DNA of 9,711 nucleotides from an uncultured Lachnospiraceae bacterium (lineage in GTDB: Bacteria; Bacillota; Clostridia; Lachnospirales; Lachnospiraceae), in the NCBI GenBank assembly GCA_947631755.1, contig CANRMO010000089.1, positions 1 through 9,711 of the forward strand, in the 5' to 3' direction. Below, one piece after another: positions 1 to 7,345 of this stretch (the stretch's first letter is position 1; each line of letters begins with the position of its first letter). The translations under genes and the position numbers were made by a program. The notes under the pieces were generated by a model. The model made no database searches. It was not told where the DNA came from and saw only the letters and a program-made list of their open reading frames with translations.

Positions 1-1312
1 CCCCTGTCTGAAACAGCCGCTGTATCATCTCCTTATATGCCTCCTGCTCCTCTTCCGTATCCAGATGTTTGAGTTCCCGGATCGGCTCTTTGAGCAGCCT
101 CTGCAGCGAGGAATTTAGCACATTTCTCACAATCTTCTGCTCGCGCCCCGTCAGTTCGAGCTTCCGGTTCAGGTAGGCACAGCTATCATCCACAATGCCA
201 CAACAGCGTTTTTGCAGAGATTCGATCGTCCCGTCCATGCGGCTCATGTAGAGCCATTCCGCCGTCTCCCGGACAGCTCTCTCCACCAGCGGCTGGCTCC
301 CCTCTGCCAGCCGCTTCCTCTCACTGCGGTTTTCCTCTGTGATCTTCTCAAGAAACGCCATATCCAATATTTTAACCGTCGGCAGTTCCGCCAGTTCTCC
401 GTCCACATCCCGCGGCGTCGCCAGATCAAGAAAACAGCGGACCCTGCTATCCCCCACCGGGGCGGCCGGCCCTGCCGGATCCAATGCCGCCCCTGCACCC
501 GGTGTGCACAGCACCTCCCGGACATACCTCTCCCTTGTCACGACAAGATGGGGAGAGGCCGTCGCCGACACGATGATATCGCACTCTGCCATCACCTTGT
601 ATCGTCTGCTGTAATCTTCCACCGTGACGTCAGGAAAATGCCCGCCCAGTTCTCTCGCCCGGGAAAATGTGCGGTTACAGAGATAAATCCGGGCGGGTCC
701 GTGTTCCCGCACATAAGTCAGTGCCAGCATCGCCGTCTTCCCACTTCCCAGCACAAGAACATTTTTCCCCTGGATTCCGCCCTCACAGCACTCATCCAGC
801 TTCTGGACACCTATATATGCCACTGACAGCGGCTTTTCACTTATCTTAAATTCAGTTTTAATTTTCTTCGCACAAGAGATGGCATCCCTCACAACCTTGT
901 TCAGCTCTTTTCCGGCAAACCCCATAGTCTGGGAAAATTCAAGCGCTTCCACGACCTGTCCCAAAATCTGGTCCTCCCCCAGTACAAGGGATTCCAGCCC
1001 GGCCGCCACGCGGAACAAGTAAGCCATGGCGTCCTCCCCCTGTCTCTCCTGCAGGTACGGTGTTAAATCCAGATTTGAAAACATGCTTTCGAACCCAGCG
1101 CGGATTTTCCCGAAATATTCCTCCCTGTCACAGAAGTAAAAGATACCGCTCCGGTTGCATGTAGAGAGAACCATACACTGCACCGCACCGTCTCTCTGTA
1201 GTTTTCCCATCAACTCAATTTTTTTTGTGTCTGTAAAGGAAACGCCCTCCCTCACAGATAAAGGCGTCTCGTTATAACGGACGCCCACATATCCGAAACA
1301 TATACGGCCCAT
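1..1312 (-). CDS. hemA: Glutamyl-tRNA reductase (3' end beyond window)
   Basis: Reduces glutamyl-tRNA(Glu) to glutamate-1-semialdehyde with NADPH, the first committed step of C5-pathway tetrapyrrole synthesis in the cytoplasm. The frame is open from 1318 to the left edge with no stop. Visible family marks: the N-terminal TPLSVRE segment; the catalytic Cys in STCNR (about residue 52); FRVAAGLESLVLGEDQILG; a Rossmann nucleotide-binding segment (VLVLGSGKTA); and FLDLATPRDVD. About 437 codons are visible, so only a few residues should be missing. I chose ATG 1312 because GGGGA lies 6 bases upstream; ATG 1318, two codons earlier, directly abuts that sequence. Oddities: the usual Glu after CNR-T/S is Gly (CNRSG), and a Gly/Ala/Pro-rich stretch (about 452-502) lengthens the loop before FLDLA. 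It is the last visible gene of the tetrapyrrole cluster, 37 bases after hemL. Confidence 0.93.
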   Translation of the reverse strand, partial: MGRICFGYVGVRYNETPLSVREGVSFTDTKKIELMGKLQRDGAVQCMVLSTCNRSGIFYFCDREEYFGKIRAGFESMFSNLDLTPYLQERQGEDAMAYLFRVAAGLESLVLGEDQILGQVVEALEFSQTMGFAGKELNKVVRDAISCAKKIKTEFKISEKPLSVAYIGVQKLDECCEGGIQGKNVLVLGSGKTAMLALTYVREHGPARIYLCNRTFSRARELGGHFPDVTVEDYSRRYKVMAECDIIVSATASPHLVVTRERYVREVLCTPGAGAALDPAGPAAPVGDSRVRCFLDLATPRDVDGELAELPTVKILDMAFLEKITEENRSERKRLAEGSQPLVERAVRETAEWLYMSRMDGTIESLQKRCCGIVDDSCAYLNRKLELTGREQKIVRNVLNSSLQRLLKEPIRELKHLDTEEEQEAYKEMIQRLFQTG

Positions 1313-1318
1313 ACTCAT

Positions 1319-1323
1319 TCCCC
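1319..1323 (-). promoter_or_regulatory. Ribosome binding site deciding the hemA start
   Basis: GGGGA on the minus strand lies 6 bases before ATG 1312 and 0 bases before ATG 1318, so the downstream ATG is the better spaced start. The match to GGAGG is modest. Confidence 0.5.
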
Positions 1324-1349
1324 ATTCCGAAATTTCTACTGCCTTCGAC

Positions 1350-2702
1350 CTATCCCCAGAACTCCTCTATGATCCCGCATGTCCTCTGAATATCCTCCCC
1401 GCTGTGGGCGTCAGATACAAACACCGCCTCAAACTGCGAGGGGGCGAGATAGACGCCCCGCTCCAGCATATAAGAAAAATATTCTGCGTAGGCTCCGGTG
1501 TCCGAGCGCAGTGCCCCGCTGTAATCCGTCACACCGCCGGGAGTGAAAAAAACACACATAAGGGAGCCAATCTGATTGACCGATACCCTGTCTCCCGCCA
1601 CCCGGCGCACGGTGTCCGCCAGTTTTTCTGTCTTCTCCTCCAGGCGGCGGTATATCCCCGGGTCTTCTCCCAGTATCTTGAGCGTCTCAAGGCCGGCCGC
1701 CGTGGCGATGGGATTCCCCGAAAGTGTGCCTGCCTGATACACCGGCCCCGCCGGGGAGACCATCTCCATGATCTCCCGCCTCCCGCCGTAGGCCCCCATT
1801 GGCATCCCTCCCCCGACGATCTTGCCAAGTGTGGTGATATCGGGGCGGATTCCGAAATACTCCTGCGCGCCGCCCGGCGCCAGCCGGAATCCGGTGATCA
1901 CCTCATCAAAAATAAGCAGTGCGCCATAATTCTCTGTGATCTCCCGCAGAAAAGTGAGGAAACCTCCCCTGCCACCCGCCGGATCTGTCTGGGACCGTGG
2001 CTCTTCCCCCTCCGGGAGGACAACTCCCATATTGGCAGCCACCGGCTCAACAACCACCGCCGCTATCCCGTCCGGATCATTTTGAAACAATTTTTCCACT
2101 GACGCCTCATCGTTGTAATCCGCCACCAGTGTATTTTTTGTATAATCTGCCGGAACCCCCGCACTGTCCGGCACGGAGGTAGTCAGCGCCGCCGACCCCG
2201 CCCGGACAAGAAGGCCGTCGGAATGACCGTGATAGCAGCCCCGGAACTTAATGATCTTGTCCCTTTTGGTAAATCCTCTGGCCACCCGGACTGCACTCAT
2301 GACTGCCTCCGTCCCCGAGCTGACCAGACGGCTGACTTCCACAGAGGGGATCCTGTCTGCGATCAGCTCCGCCAGCTCTACTTCCCTCTCCGTGGGCGCA
2401 CCGAAAGTGAGTCCATTTTCACATGCCTGCTGCACAGCCTGGATGACACGCGGATGGGCAGATCCCAGTATCCCCGGCCCCCACGAACACACGTAGTCGA
2501 TGTACTCATTTCCATCCACATCAAAGATCCGGTCTCCCCGGGCCGATCTGATAAACCGCGGCGTCAGGCCAACGGAACCGTATGCCCGGACAGGACTGTT
2601 CACCCCGCCGGGAATATATTTTTTCGCCCGGCTAAAAAGAGCTTCTGAAACTGGCACAGCCGCCGTTTCCTCTCGTCTGCTCACATCTCTTCCCTCACCC
2701 AT
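1350..2702 (-). CDS. hemL: Glutamate-1-semialdehyde 2,1-aminomutase
   Basis: PLP-dependent class-III aminotransferase-fold enzyme that converts glutamate-1-semialdehyde, the HemA product, to 5-aminolevulinate in the cytoplasm. Family signatures: IPGGVNSPVRA near residue 30, SSGTEAVMSAVRVARG near 128-143, FRGCYHGHSD near 153-162, LLIFDEVITGFR near 262-273, and the PLP-binding Lys at about 294 in TTLGKIVGGG. The 450 residues are slightly longer than the usual 425-430. Most of the excess is a loop of about 13-16 residues (231-246, Glu/Pro/Gly-rich) between VVLPEG and GFLTFLREI. ATG 2702 is supported by GGAGG seven bases upstream. Its first 22 bases overlap the end of hemB, so translation is probably coupled. 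Confidence 0.96.
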   Translation of the reverse strand: MGEGRDVSRREETAAVPVSEALFSRAKKYIPGGVNSPVRAYGSVGLTPRFIRSARGDRIFDVDGNEYIDYVCSWGPGILGSAHPRVIQAVQQACENGLTFGAPTEREVELAELIADRIPSVEVSRLVSSGTEAVMSAVRVARGFTKRDKIIKFRGCYHGHSDGLLVRAGSAALTTSVPDSAGVPADYTKNTLVADYNDEASVEKLFQNDPDGIAAVVVEPVAANMGVVLPEGEEPRSQTDPAGGRGGFLTFLREITENYGALLIFDEVITGFRLAPGGAQEYFGIRPDITTLGKIVGGGMPMGAYGGRREIMEMVSPAGPVYQAGTLSGNPIATAAGLETLKILGEDPGIYRRLEEKTEKLADTVRRVAGDRVSVNQIGSLMCVFFTPGGVTDYSGALRSDTGAYAEYFSYMLERGVYLAPSQFEAVFVSDAHSGEDIQRTCGIIEEFWG

Positions 2703-3649
2703 TGTGCCACCTCCAATGCATGGTATGTAATGATCATTTTCGCCCCGGCGCGCTTCATGCCCACCAGGTTTTCCATCACAACCTTTCTCTCATCGATCCA
2801 GCCGTTGGCGGCCGCCGCCTTGACCATCGCGTACTCGCCACTGACATTATAGGCTGCCACCGGCACATTGAACTCCGCGGAAATATCCCGGATCACATCC
2901 ATATATGCCATGGCCGGCTTGGCAATGATCAGATCCGCCCCCTCTCGAAGATCCTGCTCCACCTCGCGCAGCGCCTCTCTTCCATTGGCCGGATCCATCT
3001 GATATGTCTTCCGGTCGCCGAATCCCGGCGCGGAGTGGGCGGCATCACGGAAGGGCCCGTAATAAGCCGAGGCAAATTTCGCCGCATAGGACATGACCGG
3101 CACATCCGTAAACCCCTCCCTGTCCAGCGCGCGGCGGATCGCCTCCACCCGCCCGTCCATCATATCGCTGGGTGCGACAATATCCGCCCCCGCCGCCGCA
3201 TAGACGGCGGCCGCCCGCGCCAGAAGAGGGAGTGTCTCATCATTCAGTATCTCACCGTCACGGACCAGGCCACAGTGTCCGTGAGATGTGTATTCACACA
3301 GGCAGACATCGGCAATGACCAGCATATCCCGGTAACGCTCTTTGATCAGCCGGACCGCCCGGGGAATGATCCCATTGTCGTCATAGGCTCCGCTCCCCAC
3401 CTCATCTTTGTGGGCCGGGATGCCAAAGAGCAGCAGGGCGCGGATTCCCGCCTCCGCCGCCCGCTCCAGTTCCTCCGGCAGTCTGTCCAGGGAATACTGG
3501 CAGATCCCCGGCATCGATTCCACCGGCGCACATATATTTTCCCCCTCAATCACAAAAAGCGGGTAGATCAATTCCTCTGCCCGCACATGATTTTCGCGCA
3601 CCATATCGCGCAGGATTCCATTCATCCGCAAACGTCTCATCCGGTTCAT
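2681..3649 (-). CDS. hemB: Porphobilinogen synthase (5-aminolevulinate dehydratase)
   Basis: Condenses two 5-aminolevulinate molecules to porphobilinogen, the step after HemL. The 322-residue length is normal. The two active-site lysines are visible: K191 in SYAAKFASAYYGPFRDAA and K244, the Schiff-base Lys, in IIAKPAMAYMDVI. The metal site is the Cys-rich zinc type: C116, C118 and C126 in DVCLCEYTSHGHCG, not the Asp-rich magnesium type. Other family blocks are YPLFVIEG near 29-36 and VAAYNVSGEYAM near 265-276. The start is supported by GGGAG about 8 bases upstream. Its ATG overlaps the TGA of the preceding dehydrogenase gene as ATGA, and its 3' end overlaps hemL, so these three genes almost certainly lie on one transcript. 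Confidence 0.97.
   Translation of the reverse strand: MNRMRRLRMNGILRDMVRENHVRAEELIYPLFVIEGENICAPVESMPGICQYSLDRLPEELERAAEAGIRALLLFGIPAHKDEVGSGAYDDNGIIPRAVRLIKERYRDMLVIADVCLCEYTSHGHCGLVRDGEILNDETLPLLARAAAVYAAAGADIVAPSDMMDGRVEAIRRALDREGFTDVPVMSYAAKFASAYYGPFRDAAHSAPGFGDRKTYQMDPANGREALREVEQDLREGADLIIAKPAMAYMDVIRDISAEFNVPVAAYNVSGEYAMVKAAAANGWIDERKVVMENLVGMKRAGAKMIITYHALEVAQWVREEM
2710..2714 (-). promoter_or_regulatory. Ribosome binding site of hemL inside hemB
   Basis: A perfect GGAGG lies 7 bases before ATG 2702 and within the last codons of hemB. It fixes the hemL start and the 22-base overlap between the two genes. Confidence 0.8.
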
Positions 3650-4245
3650 TTCAACATCTCCCCCATCTCATATTCTGTCGGTATGCGCCCCTCCCGCCGC
3701 CACAGCTCCACAATCTGTTCATAGAACCCTTTTCTTAATCTCTCCGGCACCTGTATCTTTACCTCCTCCCGGATACTCCCCAGCCATTCAGCAAGCTCCC
3801 CGAGTTCCTCTGTCACAATCCCCTCATTTTCCCTTTTTAAATACTGGGTGAGCACGGGGCTCTGCCCGCCGCTGCAAAAGGCCGCCACTACCTCTCCCCT
3901 CTTTATATAAGAAGGAAAAATAAAATCACAGTCCTCTCTCTGATCTACGGCATTAACCGGCACTCCCCTCCCGCGGCAGAGCACGCTGATCCTGTGATTC
4001 TCCCCCGGATCTCCGGTGGCGGCCACAACCAGCGCCATGCCCTCCAGATCTTCCGGCACAAAAGCGCGCTCTATGCATCTCACACCCCCCATGCTCAGGA
4101 TATCCCTTTTTATCCCGGGGGATACGACTGTGATAAGCGCGCCGAAATCCTGTAAAACTCTCACCTTACGCAAAGCTACAGAACCGCCGCCCGCCACAAG
4201 GCAGGGACGATTCTGCAGTTCAATAAACATCGGAAAACAGGCCAT
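3646..4245 (-). CDS. Precorrin-2 dehydrogenase (siroheme synthase N-terminal type, Met8p/SirC/CysG-N family)
   Basis: Oxidises precorrin-2 to sirohydrochlorin with NAD+; some family members also insert iron to make siroheme. The 199 residues contain the N-terminal NAD-binding motif AGGGSVALRKVRVL (18-31), a Rossmann strand GALITVVSP, and VNAVDQREDCDFIFPS (97-112). D101 of that last motif matches the proposed catalytic Asp of the family. The GGQSPVLTQYLK segment follows, then a C-terminal helical region to the end. No methyltransferase domain is fused, unlike E. coli CysG. Start ATG 4245 has GGGAGGAAAGT directly upstream (GGAGG, spacer 5). It follows the EAL gene by 19 bases and overlaps hemB by 4. 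Presence of chelatase activity cannot be judged from sequence. The gene suggests the cluster feeds siroheme or cobalamin. Confidence 0.9.
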   Translation of the reverse strand: MACFPMFIELQNRPCLVAGGGSVALRKVRVLQDFGALITVVSPGIKRDILSMGGVRCIERAFVPEDLEGMALVVAATGDPGENHRISVLCRGRGVPVNAVDQREDCDFIFPSYIKRGEVVAAFCSGGQSPVLTQYLKRENEGIVTEELGELAEWLGSIREEVKIQVPERLRKGFYEQIVELWRREGRIPTEYEMGEMLK

Positions 4246-4264
4246 ACTTTCCTCCCTTATGAAT

Positions 4265-5926
4265 TTATCCGCACAGATATTTCTTTTTGAAATTCTCCAT
4301 CGGTATCGGCCTGGAATAATAATATCCCTGATAGCTGTATGGCGAAAAACGGTTCATATAATCCACCATGTTCCGGTCCTCCACCCCTTCCATGCACACA
4401 TGGATGTGCAGATTCGAGGCGCAGCTTGTGATCGCGCGGACAATTTCCTGATTCGCCACATTCCCCTGGATATCACAGACAAATCCCCGGTCTATCTTTA
4501 ATGTATCGATAGGCAGGTCTTTCAAAAGATTCAGTGAGGAAAAACCAGTGCCGAAATCGTCCATGGCAATCTTGATCCCGAAAGATTTCAACTGCCGGAT
4601 CTCTTCCTGAAGGTATGTAATCTCCAGCTGCCGACACCGCTCGGTGAGTTCCAGGCACAGATTCTGTGGCGGGAAACCGGTTCTGTCCAGTATCTCCTTT
4701 ACGCATTGCCGGAATTGTATCCTCGACAACTGGGGAAAAGCGATATTCACATTCAACACAAAATCCGGGTATCTCTCCAGCAGAGACTTCCCCTCCGTCA
4801 ATGCCCTCTCAAGGATCCAGTTTCCGAGATCAAAGAAACTGGGGTCATTTTCCAGCCAGGGAATGAACATGCCCGGGGGAACCTCCCCAAAAGGCTCTTT
4901 ATTCCAGCGCAAAAGCGCCTCTGCCCCCACCAGGTTTTCCGTGTCAGCGCCCACAACCGGCTGATAACAGAGATAAAACCCATCACAGCCATTCAGAATA
5001 CTCTCCCGCAGCGCGCCCATCAGCTCCATATTCCTCCGGTTGTCCGTCAGAAGATCTTCGTCAAAAAATACCAGGTCACCGTGCCGCTCATGTTTTGACT
5101 GTTCCAGAGAATACCGCGCACTCGTCATCACCGAGGACTCGTCATGGCTGTCACTCAGGGACACAACCCCGGCGGAAACTGTGATTGCAATTCTCTCACC
5201 GTCAAGAAAGATATCGTGGGCGGCCATCCGCTTGACCACACTGTAGAGGTCTGAAATCTTTTCTTTGTCCGACTCCTTCAGGCAACAGGCAAACCGCACG
5301 CCATCCATGCGGTAGACCGGCCCGCTCCCGCTGATCTTCGCGGCAAGCCTTCCGGCAAAGGCGCGGAGAACCCGGTCTCCCATGCGATACCCATAGATAT
5401 CATTGATCTCCGAAAAATTATTTATGCCAAGCAGCATGATGCTTCCTTTTTCTTTCTCCTCCTGCATGCTGCGGAAATACTGGCGGAAACCATATATATT
5501 ATAGAGATTTGTCACCACATCCACATTGTCCGAAAGGCTGTGGTTCACAATCGTGCCGACAAATAAATCTGCAGCGCCCTCTTTTTCACCTTTCAATACG
5601 ACTCCCCGGCAGGTGCACATGACATACTCGCCCTCACTGTTCCTCGCGCGGTAATCCATGGCGTGCTGCTGTTTCTTCCCGGAAAGCACCTCACTGATAT
5701 CCTCCAGGTATGCCTCCCGGTCCTCCGGGTGGATGTGCTCCGCCCAGATGCTCCCGGCATCTTCCATATACTCGCCCGGCAGCCCGAAATACTCCACGGA
5801 TTTTTTATCCCAGCGGGAAATCCCTGTCTTTATATTGCTCACATACAGATAACTCCTGTCTATCGTGTCCGCAATTCCCTCAAATAATCGGTTGTCCAGC
5901 TCCGATTTGTCCATTTCTTCATCCAT
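4265..5926 (-). CDS. PAS / degenerate GGDEF / EAL protein, predicted c-di-GMP phosphodiesterase
   Basis: Predicted cytoplasmic signalling enzyme of 553 residues with no membrane segments. Residues about 25-130 form a PAS fold of the PAS_3 type (IHPEDR near 65-70). Residues about 135-290 are a GGDEF domain whose active-site motif is DGVRF (208-212), so cyclase activity is unlikely. Residues about 305-545 are an EAL domain with the expected metal and catalytic residues: E336 (EALLRW), N394, E426/E429 (ELTER), D456-D457 (DDFGTGFSSL), K477, E513 (MEGVE) and Q533. It is therefore predicted to cleave c-di-GMP to pGpG, tuned by the PAS and perhaps by nucleotide binding to the dead GGDEF. The start has GGAG 8 bases upstream. 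It is the first gene after promoter 5982-6010 and precedes the precorrin-2 dehydrogenase gene by 19 bases, implying co-transcription. The PAS ligand is unknown. Confidence 0.9.
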   Translation of the reverse strand: MDEEMDKSELDNRLFEGIADTIDRSYLYVSNIKTGISRWDKKSVEYFGLPGEYMEDAGSIWAEHIHPEDREAYLEDISEVLSGKKQQHAMDYRARNSEGEYVMCTCRGVVLKGEKEGAADLFVGTIVNHSLSDNVDVVTNLYNIYGFRQYFRSMQEEKEKGSIMLLGINNFSEINDIYGYRMGDRVLRAFAGRLAAKISGSGPVYRMDGVRFACCLKESDKEKISDLYSVVKRMAAHDIFLDGERIAITVSAGVVSLSDSHDESSVMTSARYSLEQSKHERHGDLVFFDEDLLTDNRRNMELMGALRESILNGCDGFYLCYQPVVGADTENLVGAEALLRWNKEPFGEVPPGMFIPWLENDPSFFDLGNWILERALTEGKSLLERYPDFVLNVNIAFPQLSRIQFRQCVKEILDRTGFPPQNLCLELTERCRQLEITYLQEEIRQLKSFGIKIAMDDFGTGFSSLNLLKDLPIDTLKIDRGFVCDIQGNVANQEIVRAITSCASNLHIHVCMEGVEDRNMVDYMNRFSPYSYQGYYYSRPIPMENFKKKYLCG

Positions 5927-5967
5927 ACGACCATCTCCATCGCGTAAAATCCCACAACTCTCCCTCC

Positions 5968-5983
5968 CTGTAAATAATTACAG
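5968..5983. promoter_or_regulatory. Inverted repeat, candidate operator at the transcription start
   Basis: CTGTAA-N4-TTACAG is a perfect 6-bp inverted repeat with a 4-base centre. It overlaps the last two bases of the -10 box and covers the expected start of transcription. That is a typical place for a repressor site. The regulator cannot be named; a chance AT-rich palindrome is the alternative. Confidence 0.35.
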
Positions 5984-6010
5984 TATACGCCTATTTCTGG
6001 AAAAAATCAA
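5982..6010 (-). promoter_or_regulatory. SigA-type promoter for the EAL-tetrapyrrole operon
   Basis: On the minus strand TTGATT (6005-6010) and TATACT (5982-5987) are separated by exactly 17 bases, close to the TTGACA/TATAAT consensus. Transcription should start near 5975, giving a leader of about 50 bases before ATG 5926. The rest of the intergenic region 5927-6070 holds no convincing terminator, riboswitch or RNA gene. Confidence 0.65.
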
Positions 6011-6070
6011 TGGCTGCTACTGCCTGAGTTTTCTAAAATGGCCAATGTCACTATCCATTCTCCCCGCTTT

Positions 6071-7333
6071 TCAATCCGACCCGGGTAATTTTTCCATATT
6101 CTTCCCATCAAAGTCCATATAATATAAGTTTGCCGGATAGTAATTATACCACATATATCGTTCTTCCATATCAAAATCTTCATCTATTTTATTTTCCAGT
6201 TTCTTGTCATACAGCTCCACAAACAGCCCTTCTTCCGTGGCATGGATCTTAGAGATCTTTTTTGTCGTTATCATCTTGTCCTGATCTGTTTTTTTATCTA
6301 TTCTGTGCAGCCGGTCTTTTTTATCCATATAAAAGATATACTGTCTGGCAGGAATAAATGACGTACCATCATCGAGAGGATACTGTTTTACTTCACCTGT
6401 CTGTATGGAAATTCTGTCCTTACCACAATAAATATAGTCACTGTCCATATTCAGTTTCAGAAATAAGCCGCCCTTGTCTCTTTTCTTTTCATACGAATAA
6501 AATTTCACCTGTTCCCCTGTGGCAAGGTCAATGTAATAAAGCGATATTTTTTTGTTTTCCGGAACCGCATAATACATTTTTCCATCCACAACCATATAAG
6601 CAAACCCACCTGTTCTGCCTCCCCGCATACCTATGATCTGCTTTACCAGGGTTTCCTCACTGCCATCCTCTTTTACCCGCACAAGGCGGTCACTGCCATC
6701 TGTGCTTTCACCGCGGTATACCTTGTCCTCATAAACAATGAAATTATGTCCGTTCGTCTCTTTCATCATGTCATTTATGTTAAGCGAAAACTTCGTCAGA
6801 TCCGTACTTTTCCCATCTTTCTCTAAACGCTGGAAACAATAAGTGCTGTCCAGAGTCAACTGGTCAAATGAGATCTTTTCGAAATAAAAATTATTTTGAT
6901 AAAAGATGCAGGCCTCCAGTTCCCCTTTCGTCGTAAATGTTCCCACTTTTTCTCCTCTGTCACGATAAACCGTATATATAACATCTTCTTCGTCTAAAAA
7001 CTCATCATCAATATCATCTTTATTGTCGCATGTAATATAATAAAAATGCCCATCCGCCTGTATATTTCCATTGTAATACAAAGCCATGTTATGCCAGCTC
7101 GTACTTGCCCCCTGTCTGCTGAAATCGACATTCTGCATGATATCTGATAATTTTTCCCCGGTCCGGTCTGAAAATCCGTTTTCACTTATTGCCTCCCCGC
7201 TTACCGCACTTCCGCTGCTACTGCCGGAGACAGGCGACTTCTCTCTTTCACTTTTGGAGCCGCAGGCGGTCAGGCCTCCTATTGAAACAAAAACAACCAG
7301 ACACAGTGTTACAACAACTTTAAATAATCTCAT
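6071..7333 (-). CDS. Putative lipoprotein, beta-propeller-like repeats (copy 1)
   Basis: Function not recognised. The 420-residue product begins with a lipoprotein signal peptide: positively charged MRLFK, a hydrophobic core, then lipobox LTAC with Cys at residue 24. A low-complexity Ser/Gly linker (about 35-50) follows, as in surface-anchored proteins. The remainder is Tyr/Lys/Asp-rich with recurring short motifs such as FIVYEDKVY, GKMYYAVP, YYIDLATGEQ, YIYCGKDRI and YIFYMDKKDRLHRID. These look like blades of a beta-propeller, possibly DUF5050-like. It ends in YYMDFDGKNMEKL. ATG 7333 was chosen because GGAGG lies 5 bases upstream; the ATG at 7345 overlaps that site. It starts 12 bases after the stop of copy 2, so the two are one operon. 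It is closely similar to copy 3 across its C-terminal two-thirds. The gene is clearly more AT-rich than the tetrapyrrole genes. Confidence 0.8.
   Translation of the reverse strand: MRLFKVVVTLCLVVFVSIGGLTACGSKSEREKSPVSGSSSGSAVSGEAISENGFSDRTGEKLSDIMQNVDFSRQGASTSWHNMALYYNGNIQADGHFYYITCDNKDDIDDEFLDEEDVIYTVYRDRGEKVGTFTTKGELEACIFYQNNFYFEKISFDQLTLDSTYCFQRLEKDGKSTDLTKFSLNINDMMKETNGHNFIVYEDKVYRGESTDGSDRLVRVKEDGSEETLVKQIIGMRGGRTGGFAYMVVDGKMYYAVPENKKISLYYIDLATGEQVKFYSYEKKRDKGGLFLKLNMDSDYIYCGKDRISIQTGEVKQYPLDDGTSFIPARQYIFYMDKKDRLHRIDKKTDQDKMITTKKISKIHATEEGLFVELYDKKLENKIDEDFDMEERYMWYNYYPANLYYMDFDGKNMEKLPGSD
6074..6920 (-). repeat. Diverged direct repeat, member A (paralogous gene segment)
   Basis: The coding segment of lipoprotein copy 1 from its last codons back to about 6920 aligns base by base with 8854-9649 in copy 3, same orientation. 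It includes exact blocks of 37-38 bases, for example starting at 6207 (through the CTCCACAAACAGCC region) and around 6378-6415. The match is genic duplication, not a mobile element. Confidence 0.8.
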
Positions 7334-7338
7334 AATAA

Positions 7339-7343
7339 CCTCC
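7339..7343 (-). promoter_or_regulatory. Ribosome binding site deciding the start of lipoprotein copy 1
   Basis: GGAGG lies 5 bases before ATG 7333. It sits directly after the first two bases of the competing ATG at 7345, so initiation at 7345 is unlikely. The site falls in the 12-base gap after the copy 2 stop codon. Confidence 0.75.
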
Positions 7344-7345
7344 AT

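Noticed and set aside
2702..3724. Long open frame of 340 codons on the plus strand opposite hemB.
   Set aside because: It is antisense to a gene with full family motifs, lacks a recognisable protein, and is expected from the codon bias of a GC-rich gene.
5988..6070. Possible rho-independent terminator after lipoprotein copy 1 near the run of T at 6001-6006.
   Set aside because: Only 3-4 bp stems could be formed before the T run, and the run itself lies in the promoter region.
5927..6070. Cobalamin riboswitch upstream of the tetrapyrrole operon.
   Set aside because: The leader from the predicted start is only about 50 bases and shows no B12-box-like sequence; the space is too short.
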